From the NCBI GenBank assembly GCA_034437215.1, contig DAOTVC010000134.1:1-24710 (forward strand): a DNA stretch of 24,710 bases. Reading direction: 5' to 3'. Below, in pieces: positions 14,103-21,800 of this stretch. The translations under genes were made by a program, and so were the position numbers. The notes below the pieces were generated by a model that made no database searches, was not told the origin of the DNA, and saw nothing but the letters and a program-made list of their open reading frames with translations. Numbering within the stretch: position 1 is the stretch's first letter; each line of letters begins with the position of its first letter. Source of the stretch: DAOTVC01 sp034437215. Its GTDB lineage: Bacteria > Chloroflexota > Anaerolineae > B4-G1 > SLSP01.

Positions 14103-14951
14103 TCAGGCGAGGGCGTCTGAGTGTTCGGAATCGAAGACGTGGGCGTGGAGGTTGGCGATCCAGTACTTCCCCTCCTGTGTGACGCGGAGGAAGCGAAGCG
14201 CATCTTGGATCAGCGGGTGGACCACCTTCCAGTAGAAGCCGGCGTAATCGCGGCGCATGTCCTCGGGGCAGGTGTAGCCGTTGGCCTCGTTGGCCCCCAC
14301 CTCTTCGAACTCGTAGTAGAGGGCGGGGATCTTGCGGATGTACTTGGGATCGCCCAGCTGTCCGATAAAGTCGGCGGCGCGGATGAGACCGTGGTAGCCG
14401 GAGGTGGTAAGGTGGAAGTCGTCCTCGGGCGGCGGGAAGCGGGTCATTTCGATGTAGGAATTGACCAGCTCCACGTCGACGTCGAAGAGGAGGTCGTGTC
14501 CGAAGCGCTCCTCCACGAAGAGCTGCGCCCGGTCCACGTGGTAGTCCTTCATGATGGCGTCCGTCCCGCAGACAGGCAGCTGCACCGTCTCGCCCTCCAC
14601 GCCCGTAGCGAAGATCCCCTCTTGGGGGCGATCGGCGCGGCAGATGCCCCGGACGTAGCCGATATCGTGACAGAGCAGGGCGATGGTGAAGTGCAACCAG
14701 TCCCGCGGTTTGATCCCGCCCTCCTGCAGGTGCTTCCCCTTGAGGATAGCCTGCCCCACGAGGGTGACCATGGTGGTGTGCTCGATGTCGTGGTAGAGAG
14801 CGTCGGAGTTGGCGATGTTCTCCAGCGCCAGCCGTCCCGTCCAAGCGATAACCTCCTCGTACTCGGGGTTGAGGAAGCCGTAAGTCTGGTGGTACGCGTC
14901 CTTGAGCTCCTGCACGAAGTGGTCGACCAGTACGGTCTGTGGATTGAACAT
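14103..14951 (-). CDS. HD-domain phosphohydrolase
   Basis: The 282-residue protein carries an HD-type metal site: YHDIEHTTMV (His54, His58) then LLCHDIGYVRG (His95-Asp96), and a later Asp in LIRAADFIGQLG. The sequence between (about residues 105-135, CRADRPQEGIFATG) is an insert. Such H...HD...D proteins hydrolyse phosphate esters or cyclic nucleotides; the N-terminal motif and insert resemble PDEase-like metazoan-type HD proteins more than (p)ppGpp enzymes, but the substrate is not determinable. GGAGG ends directly at the first ATG (14957), so the ATG at 14951 with 6-nt spacing is the likely start (MFNPQTVLVDHF). A TATAAT at 15027-15022 may be its -10 box. Confidence 0.85.
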   Translation of the reverse strand: MFNPQTVLVDHFVQELKDAYHQTYGFLNPEYEEVIAWTGRLALENIANSDALYHDIEHTTMVTLVGQAILKGKHLQEGGIKPRDWLHFTIALLCHDIGYVRGICRADRPQEGIFATGVEGETVQLPVCGTDAIMKDYHVDRAQLFVEERFGHDLLFDVDVELVNSYIEMTRFPPPEDDFHLTTSGYHGLIRAADFIGQLGDPKYIRKIPALYYEFEEVGANEANGYTCPEDMRRDYAGFYWKVVHPLIQDALRFLRVTQEGKYWIANLHAHVFDSEHSDALA

Positions 14952-15021
14952 GCCCATCCTCCAGTGCGCTGCTGCGGGCCGCAGTCGTCGCGTGACCTAA
15001 AAGATGAATTCTCAAGCCCCT

Positions 15022-15027
15022 ATTATA
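15022..15027 (-). promoter_or_regulatory. -10 box before the HD gene
   Basis: TATAAT on the - strand inside GTAGTATAATAGG. The -35 box is poor (TTCGGC with 19-bp spacing). The predicted leader of about 60 nt holds a small CTGCGGCCCGCAG palindrome. Confidence 0.4.
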
Positions 15028-15055
15028 CTACAAGGATGCAGAGGCTGCCGAACGG

Positions 15056-15766
15056 TTACTCTCTCGCCCGAGGAGCAGAGGCTGGGTCCAGGTGCAGGCC
15101 GCACTCCTCCTTCGCCATCTCGACCCAACGACCCGCCCGCTCACCGGCGGAGCCGGGGACGGGCTCCGTGCAGGGGTCGCACCCGACGCTGGGATACCCC
15201 TGCGCCTCCAGGGGGTGCGCGGGAAGGGCATACCGCTCGCGATAAGCTTCGACAGAGGCGTAGGTCCAGTGCAACAGCGGATGGACCTTGATGACGCCGG
15301 AGATCTGGGGCTCCAGGCCGCGGAGGCTGTGACGCTTCTCCGTCTGGTCACGGCGGACGCCCGCCACCCAGGCTACCATGCCGTCGAGCGCCCGCTGCAT
15401 GGGCTCGACCTTGTTGATGTAGCAGCAGAGATCCGGGTCCCGGTGGTAGACGTCCTCCCCGTAGGCGCGCAAGAACTCCTCACGTGAGAGCTCCGGCTTG
15501 ACGACGACCAGCTTGAGACCCAAGCGCCCCACCAGCTCGTCCCGAAAGGCCAACGTCTCGGGGAAGTGAAAGCCGGTGTCCAGAAAGATCACGGGCATCT
15601 CCGGACAGACGCGGGAGATCATGTGCAACAGGGGCACGCTCTGGCTCTGGAAGGATGAGGACGCCACGATACGGGGCGCAAAGGTTCTGCAGGCCCAGTG
15701 CAGCATCTCCTCAGCCGCCTCCGGTTCACCCGGCGCGCGCAGCATACAGAAATCAAGATCGCTCAT
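15056..15766 (-). CDS. cysH: Assimilatory APS reductase, [4Fe-4S] type
   Basis: The 236-residue protein reduces adenylyl sulfate to sulfite with thioredoxin in assimilatory sulfate reduction. Evidence: an SSSFQSQS nucleotide-binding loop (36-43), FLDTGFHFPET (61-71), the cluster ligands Cys114-Cys115 (DLCCYINKVEP) and Cys196-x2-Cys199 (GYPSVGCDPCTEP), and the catalytic Cys222 in KEECGLH near the C-terminus. The CC...CxxC set distinguishes APS reductases from cluster-free PAPS reductases, although some cluster-bearing enzymes accept both. No other sulfur-assimilation gene is in the window. The ATG has only a weak GAGG upstream. It is the only sulfur gene in a run of unrelated - strand genes. 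Confidence 0.92.
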   Translation of the reverse strand: MSDLDFCMLRAPGEPEAAEEMLHWACRTFAPRIVASSSFQSQSVPLLHMISRVCPEMPVIFLDTGFHFPETLAFRDELVGRLGLKLVVVKPELSREEFLRAYGEDVYHRDPDLCCYINKVEPMQRALDGMVAWVAGVRRDQTEKRHSLRGLEPQISGVIKVHPLLHWTYASVEAYRERYALPAHPLEAQGYPSVGCDPCTEPVPGSAGERAGRWVEMAKEECGLHLDPASAPRARE

Positions 15767-15827
15767 TATGGTTAAAACCTCATTATCGGCCGCATTGCGG
15801 GTACGTTGTTACTCCAACACGATTCCC

Positions 15828-15856
15828 ATTGTAAACGATATAGGGTAGAAAGCGAA
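15828..15856 (-). promoter_or_regulatory. Candidate promoter of cysH
   Basis: TTCGCT (15856-15851), a 17-bp spacer and TACAAT (15833-15828) on the - strand, about 60 nt before the ATG. It lies just after the second valS stop; no terminator was seen between them, so read-through is also possible. Confidence 0.4.
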
Positions 15857-15864
15857 CGTTTGAA

Positions 15865-18327
15865 CTAACGGACGAGCCCCACGGCGACGACCCCACCGGA
15901 GACGACCGCCTCCGCCCCCTCGGGCAATTCTTCGACCACCTCGATCTCCTGGGCGCGGGTGACGCTCGCCAGATCTCCCTTTGCAGCCCGCAGGCGCTCG
16001 GCCAGGGCCGCGAAGTCGACAGGCGCCAGGTAGAGGCTCGCGATCTCCGTCCCCAGCGAGAGGCTCTGCTCGCTCTTGTAACGCCGCACCGCCGTCGCGA
16101 CCTCCACCAGCACCTCACCGAAGCGCTCGGCGTCCTCGTCCTCCAGGCGCGGGTCGGGCTCGGGCCAGCGCGCCCGGTGGATGGAGGGCGCCCCGTCGCT
16201 CCCGGAGAAGAGCCGGCGGTCAAAGAGCCCGCGGTAGATGCGCTCCGTCACGTAGGGCAGGAAGGGGGCCAAGAGCTTGAGCACCGTCAGCAGGGCGTGG
16301 TAGAGGGTGAAGAGGCCCCCCGCCCGCTCCTCGTCGGTGCCCTCGTAGAGGCGCTGCTTCGCCATCTCCAGGTAGTTGTCCGCCAGCGCGTTCCAGAAGA
16401 AGATCTCGATCTCGCTCTTGGCGGCGGCGTAGTCGTACGCCTCCATGAGATGGGTCACCCGGCGGATTAGCCGCTGGGTGCGGGCCAGGAGCCAGCCGTC
16501 GGCAGGCGAGAGTGCGGGGAGCGCCTCGCCCGGCGCGTAGCCCTCGAGGAAGCGCCCGCTGAAGCGGGCCACGTTCCAGAGCTTCGTCACCAGCTTCGCC
16601 CCCACCTGGATCTTCTCCTCGCTGATCACCGAGTCCTTGCCGAAGCCCGTGCTCGCCGCCCAGTAGCGGACGGCGTCCGCCGAGTAGCGCTCGATCATCT
16701 CCGCGGGCGGCATGGGGCCCCCACCCCGGCTCTTGCTGATCTTGCCGGAGCCCTCGGGCGCCAGCCCCCAGCCGGAGATGGTGGCGTCGGACCAGGGCAC
16801 GGCGTCGAAGTGGTAGCGGGACTTGACGATGGTGTAGAAGGCCCAGGTGCGGATGATCTCGTGGGCCTGGGGGCGCAGGGAGAAGGGGAAGACCTTCTCG
16901 TAGAGCTCCGGTTCGGTAAGCCAGCGACCCACGATCTGGGGTGAGAGGGAGGAGGTGGCCCAGGTGTCCATGACGTCGCTCTCGGGGACGAAGTCGGTGC
17001 TCCCGCAGCTGCAAGGGCGCGAGGGTGGGCGGGTGGTGGGGTCGACGGGCAGCTCCGCCTCGTCGGCAAGGAGCACCTCCCCGCAGGCCTCGCAGTACCA
17101 GACGGGGAAGGTCACGCCGAAGTAGCGCTGGCGGGAGATGCACCAGTCCCAGCTCAGGTTCTCCACCCACTCGCGGAAGCGGAGCTCCATGTGGAGCGGG
17201 TGCCAGGTCACCCGTGCAGCAGACTGGAGCAGATCCGTCTTGAAATCCAGCACCTTGACGAACCACTGCTGCGTCACCACGTACTCGACGGGGGTGTCGC
17301 AGCGCTCGTGCACGCGCACCGACTGCTCGATGGCGCGGTGGTCGAGGAGCAGCCCCGCCTCCTCCAGCGCCGCGACGATGCGCTGCCGGGCCTCGCGGAC
17401 GGGCAGCCCCGCGAAGGGCTCCGCCAGCTCCGTCAGCCGCCCCCGGCGGTCGATGGCGACGCGCAGCGGCAGGTCGTGGGTGTACCACCAGACGACGTCC
17501 ATGGCGTCCCCGAAGGTGCAGCACATGACCGCCCCCGTCCCCTTCTCGGGCTCGGCAGCGGGATCGGTGAGCACGGGCACGCGCTGCCCGAAGTGAGGCA
17601 CCCGGACCTCCTCGCCCACGAGGTCGGCATAGCGCTCGTCGTCGGGATGGACGAAGACGGCGACGCAGGCGGGCAGGAGCTCGGGGCGCGTGGTGGCGAT
17701 CTCCAGCGGCTCCCCCTCCTCCCGTTGGAAGGCGAGGGTGTAGAAGACGCTCTCCCGCTCCAGGTCGTTGAGCTCCGCCTGGGCGATGGCGGTGCCGCAC
17801 TCGGGGCACCAGATGGTGGGGGCCTCCTTCCGGTAGGCCAGCCCCTTGCTGTAGAGGTCGATGAAGGAGAGCTGGGAGATCCGCCGGGAGCGGGCGTCGA
17901 TGGTGCGGTAGGAGTAGCGCCAGTCGATGGAGAGTCCGAGCCGCCGCCAGAGGGCCTCGTACTCCTCCTCGGCGCGCTCGCTCACCGCCAGACAGCGCTC
18001 GATGAAGGCCTCGCGCCCCACCTCCAGGGCAGTGATCCCCTCCCACTTCTCCACCAACCGCTCGGTGGGCAGGCCGTTGTCGTCGAAGCCCATGGGGTAG
18101 AAGACGTTGTAGCCCCGCATCCGCCAGAAGCGGGCCATGAAGTCGGTGTGGCTGTAGGAGTAGACGTGACCTAAGTGCAGGTGGCCCGACACCGTGGGCG
18201 GGGGCGTGTCGATGCTGTAGACGGGCGCGTCGGCGTCCTGATCGAAGTGGTAGACCTGCTCCTCCCGCCAGAGGGCCTGGATCTCGGGCTCGGCGGTCTT
18301 CGGATTGTAGCGTCTGGGTAGGGACAT
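15865..18327 (-). CDS. valS: Second valyl-tRNA synthetase, short archaeal-like form
   Basis: The 820-residue class I synthetase differs strongly from the other ValS. It has TPPPTVSGHLHLGHVYSYSHTDF near residue 40 (HIGH as HLGH), YPMGFDDNGLPTERLVEK, EIATTRPELLPACVAVFVHP and GTGAVMCCTFGDAMDV in the editing domain, WDWCISRQRYFGVTFPVWYC, and KISKSRGGGP as KMSKS. It ends without the long coiled coil. GFDDNGLPTE and GTGAVMCCTFGD are typical of the archaeal/Rickettsia-type ValS rather than the common bacterial type. Paired cysteines (CPECG, CEACG, CSCG) suggest zinc. AAGGAGG sits before the ATG at 18327, preferred over an in-frame start at 18360. Expression is predicted to be under the T-box leader upstream. 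Confidence 0.93.
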   Translation of the reverse strand: MSLPRRYNPKTAEPEIQALWREEQVYHFDQDADAPVYSIDTPPPTVSGHLHLGHVYSYSHTDFMARFWRMRGYNVFYPMGFDDNGLPTERLVEKWEGITALEVGREAFIERCLAVSERAEEEYEALWRRLGLSIDWRYSYRTIDARSRRISQLSFIDLYSKGLAYRKEAPTIWCPECGTAIAQAELNDLERESVFYTLAFQREEGEPLEIATTRPELLPACVAVFVHPDDERYADLVGEEVRVPHFGQRVPVLTDPAAEPEKGTGAVMCCTFGDAMDVVWWYTHDLPLRVAIDRRGRLTELAEPFAGLPVREARQRIVAALEEAGLLLDHRAIEQSVRVHERCDTPVEYVVTQQWFVKVLDFKTDLLQSAARVTWHPLHMELRFREWVENLSWDWCISRQRYFGVTFPVWYCEACGEVLLADEAELPVDPTTRPPSRPCSCGSTDFVPESDVMDTWATSSLSPQIVGRWLTEPELYEKVFPFSLRPQAHEIIRTWAFYTIVKSRYHFDAVPWSDATISGWGLAPEGSGKISKSRGGGPMPPAEMIERYSADAVRYWAASTGFGKDSVISEEKIQVGAKLVTKLWNVARFSGRFLEGYAPGEALPALSPADGWLLARTQRLIRRVTHLMEAYDYAAAKSEIEIFFWNALADNYLEMAKQRLYEGTDEERAGGLFTLYHALLTVLKLLAPFLPYVTERIYRGLFDRRLFSGSDGAPSIHRARWPEPDPRLEDEDAERFGEVLVEVATAVRRYKSEQSLSLGTEIASLYLAPVDFAALAERLRAAKGDLASVTRAQEIEVVEELPEGAEAVVSGGVVAVGLVR

Positions 18328-18357
18328 GGAAACCTCCTTCGGAGTTAGTCGTTTAGT

Positions 18358-18414
18358 CATTTAGTGGCTCTCCTGAAAAAAGCCTTTTTACCACAGAGGG
18401 CACGGAGATTTTTT
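18358..18414. repeat. Second copy of the CCACAGAGGGCACGGAG repeat arm
   Basis: CATTTAGTGGCTCTCCTG, AAAAAAGCCTTTTTACC, ACAGAGGGCACGGAGA and a T run match 6681-6737 with two mismatches and one T fewer, in the same orientation, 11.7 kb apart. TAGTC words (18343-18360) adjoin it. On the - strand it lies between the T-box terminator and the valS ribosome binding site. Confidence 0.8.
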
Positions 18415-18420
18415 AAAAAG

Positions 18421-18452
18421 AAAAAACCCGCTCGTCACAGGGACGAAGCGGG
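18421..18452 (-). terminator. Terminator stem of the T-box leader
   Basis: CCCGCTTCGTC and GACGAGCGGG form the stem, with a run of six T's at 18426-18421. Its 5' side overlaps the region that follows the T-box sequence, as expected for mutually exclusive antiterminator and terminator forms. Confidence 0.85.
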
Positions 18453-18713
18453 CTCCGCGGTACCACCCTGATTCACCGGACGCGCCGGTGCATCTCGGCG
18501 ATCCTCGACCTCTCGGCGAAGGATCCTCGCGATAACGGGCGAACCCGGAGCGGGTTACTGGGGCTTTCTCCCGCTCGACTCCCGGACGACCTTCGGCGGC
18601 TCTCGCTGTGAGGGGCTTGCAGCCACTGACCCCTCTCTCTTCCCGGCTTCCGCCGGTTCACCAACGAGGAGGCCCGCCTACTCCTCCCGTTCGTCGTCTT
18701 TGACGATGATCTG
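18421..18713 (-). promoter_or_regulatory. T-box leader controlling the second valS
   Basis: On the - strand the hallmark T-box AGGGTGGTACCGCG is at 18469-18456. It is followed by a terminator stem (CCCGC...GCGGG with TCGTC/GACGA) and a T run ending at 18421. Stem I is recognisable: GACGAC (around 18695) pairs with GTCGTC (18590-18585 region), an AGTA motif lies at 18682-18679, and the distal AGAGAG...CAAGCCCC at about 18640-18615. A stem III candidate GAGCGGG/CCCGCTC spans 18576-18548. The triplet at the specifier position reads GTC (18590-18588), a valine codon, matching the downstream gene. Uncharged tRNA-Val should favour antitermination. The specifier choice is by alignment with known leaders and not certain to the base. 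Confidence 0.9.
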
Positions 18714-18719
18714 ACCTGA

Positions 18720-18747
18720 ATTATACGAAGGTCGCGGGGATTGTCAA
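18720..18747 (-). promoter_or_regulatory. Consensus sigma-70-type promoter of the T-box/valS transcript
   Basis: TTGACA (18747-18742), a 16-bp spacer, and TATAAT (18725-18720): both hexamers match the consensus exactly. The expected start near 18713 leads straight into T-box Stem I. Confidence 0.85.
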
Positions 18748-18774
18748 CTTCACAGAAGATGCAAGGTATCAGCG

Positions 18775-18804
18775 TTGGGCACACGGCAGCTGCCGCGTGC
18801 CCAA
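18775..18804 (-). terminator. 30-bp palindrome after the alpha-2-macroglobulin gene
   Basis: TTGGGCAC (18775-18782) and GTGCCCAA (18797-18804) enclose CGGCAGCTGCCG, giving a near-perfect palindrome with one mismatch (18783/18796). It lies 14 bp after the stop of the large gene. No T run follows, so it is a terminator candidate or a protein-binding palindrome between that gene and the valS promoter. Confidence 0.5.
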
Positions 18805-18818
18805 TACAAAATGCCCGA

Positions 18819-21800
18819 TCAGTCTGCCGATCCTACCGTGAAGCGAAGGCCCTCGCTGCGCCCGAAGACCTCCGGGAAGTACATCTGGTAGGCCTGCGTG
18901 GGCATGACGCGGTAGTCGCCCGGCACCCCCGCGCGGATGAGGTAGGTGTACTCGTAGGTGCCGCGCGGCAAGTAGCTGGCGAAGAGGGTCACCTTCTCGT
19001 CCCGCATGTTGGTGTGGGAGAACCACCACCAGTGCCAGCCGTACCAGCGGTACCAGCGGTCGCGCTCCTCCAGGGTGAGGTTGCGCAGCTCGGGGCGCTG
19101 CCCGACGACGCTCGTCGTCTTGAGGCTGAGGTCGACACCCTCACAGCCGGCGGGCAGCGGGTCCTCGACCACGACGTAGTGCAGGTCGGTGGGGGCGATG
19201 AGGGTGAGCTTGACGCGCAGGACGTCCCCCACCCGCGCTGCGGTGACGGAGCCCGCTTCCTCCTCGACGGGCAGATACTGCCGGGCGACGATGATGCCCC
19301 GATCCAGCGCCTCGACCTCGTCGGCGGGCAGGTAGTAGCGCAGCTGCGCCGTGTAGTAGAGCTGCCCCTCGCCGCTGTGGTCCTCGTCGCCGGGATGGCG
19401 CTCGATGATCAGGCGGTTCGCCTTCTCCTCCAGGAGCGCCGCGATCTCCCGCTGCAGCAGGTGGCTCTCATCGATGTTCTCCGCGGTGAAGGCGCCGCCC
19501 TCCCAGAGCCGTCCGTTGAGGTAGACGTCGTACTCGAAGTCACCCTCCAGCTCACCGCTGGCCTGCATGTAGGCGATGAGGCCCAGCAGGGACCAGGAGG
19601 TGGTGTGGGTGCTCTCCCAGTAGCCGTCACCCTCGCGGACGGACATCAGCCAGCGCACGATGTTCGCCAGCCGCTCGCTCTCCGGCTCCACCTGCGAGAG
19701 GGTCCAGAGCACCGTCGCCGTCGTGCGCACGTCGGTCCCCATGTTGAAGTAGTCGACGCTCTCCTCCTCCCAGTGGGCGCCGGTGGCGCTCAGCACGGCG
19801 TCACCCCACAGGTCGTCCAGCAAGGTCCGCACCCGTGACGCCTGTCCCTCCGCGTCCATGGTCTGGAGGGCGAGGGCCAGCAACGCCTGCCCGTAGCGGT
19901 CCAACTGCTCCCGGCGCCCGTAGAGACGGATGGCGCGGTTGAGAATGCCCCGGGTATTCGCGCCGTCCTCGAAGAGGAGGGCGTAGTCGGCGAGGACGTA
20001 GAGCTCGTAGGCCAGACGGTTGGCCTCCCACGTCTGCGTCTCGACGGTCACCGAGGGCAGATTCTGACGCAGGAAGTCGGCACCCTCGCGCAGCGCCCGC
20101 TCCGAGACGGTGAAGCCGGCCCGGTGGGCCTCCAGCAGGCCGTGGAGCACGTAGGCGGTGATATAACCGTCGCTCTCGTCGGCCTCCCACCAACCCCAAC
20201 CCCCGTCGTAGTGCTGGCGGTTGTAGAGCCGCTGCAGCCCCAGGGCGATCTGCGAGTCGAGCTTCTCCCGCAGTTCAGGACGCTCCAGCCCCATCTCCTC
20301 CAGCACGCGGTAGGTGAGGACGTTGGGCAGGAAGCGGCTGACGGTCTGCTCGGTGCACTCGTAGGGGTAGTGCTCCAGGTAGCGGAGCGCATCCTGCGTC
20401 GCCGCGGTGAGAGAGCCGTCGAGCTGCACCGTCAATCCACCTTGTTCAGCTTCGTAGGTCTCAGGCAGCTGGATCAGCTCCTGGCGCAGGCCGGACTCGG
20501 AGAGCTGACCCGCCGTCGCCACCACCCCGGGCGTGGTGTAGCGGTGGACGGGAAGCGCGTCCTCCCGGGCGTCGGAGAGGGTCCCCGCACGGGCCTCCAT
20601 CCGCACCCGGGCCTGCTCGGTGCCGGAGAGGGCGGTGACGGGCCAGACGACCTTGACCCGGTCGCCCGCCGGGACCTCGACGCTCCGCTCCGGCTCGCCC
20701 TCCAGCGCCAGCCCCTCCAGCGCCACGGAGACCTCGGCGGTCAGGCGCGCGGCGGTGTTGTTGTGGACGATGGTGGCGATCTCGGCACGGTCACCCTCCA
20801 CGAGGAAGCGGGGCAGGACGGGGCGCACCAGCAGGTCGAGGGTGCTCCGCACGTCGACGTCGGCGCGACCGGCGCGGGTGTCGGCGGTTATGGCGCGCGC
20901 CTGCATCCGCCAGGTGGTCAGGTTGTCGGGCAGCGCCACGGTCACCTGCGCGCGCCCGTCGGCGTCGGTGCGCACCACGGGATCCCAGAAAGCGGTGTCG
21001 GCGAAGTTGCGGCGGGTGGTGCCGCCCTCCGCAGCGGAGTCCCCCCCGCCGCCGCCCTTGGCGCCGGGGGCCAGGTCGCGGTTGTAGGGCTCCATGTAGA
21101 CGACAAGGGCCAGGCTCGTGCGGACGTTCAACCCCCGCTCGTACCAGAAGGTCTCCACCAGCGAGGGGGTCTGCTCGTCGGCGAGCGCCAGCACGGCCAG
21201 ATCCGCCAGCCGGAGGGAGAGCTCCGCCGCGACGGGCTCGCCCCCGGCGTCGGTGACCCGTACGTCGTAGGTGACCTCCTCCCGGGGGCGGTAGTACTCA
21301 CCCGCCTCCATCTCGCGGTCCGGCGTCAGGGTGACGTTCAGCCGCTTGATCTCGTCGGAGACGTCCAGCTGGACCAGCCCCATCTTGAAGCCCGGCATAG
21401 CGTCGCCGGACTGCTCGGCCCCCTGGACGAGGACGACGGAGACGAAGATGTTGGGGACGTGGGCCTCCGCGATGGGGATGCGCAGCAGCTCGCTGCTCCC
21501 GCTGATCTCGCGCACCTCCGTCTCCATGACGTGACCGCGCTCGATGGTGACCAGCGCCTGGACGGTGCCGGAGAAGGGCGAGGGGACGAGGATCTCGGCG
21601 ACGTCGCCCACGGCGTAGGCGTCCCGGTCGGGGACGAGGTCAATGCGGTTGGTGCTCTCGCGGCGCCAGATAGTCTCGCCGCCCCAGACCCAGACGTAGG
21701 TCGCGCTGCGGATCTCGTGCCCCGCGGCGTCCTGACCGACGGCGCGCACGCGGTAGCTGCCCCCCTCCTCGGGGGTGAAGTCGACGACGGCGCGCCCCTC

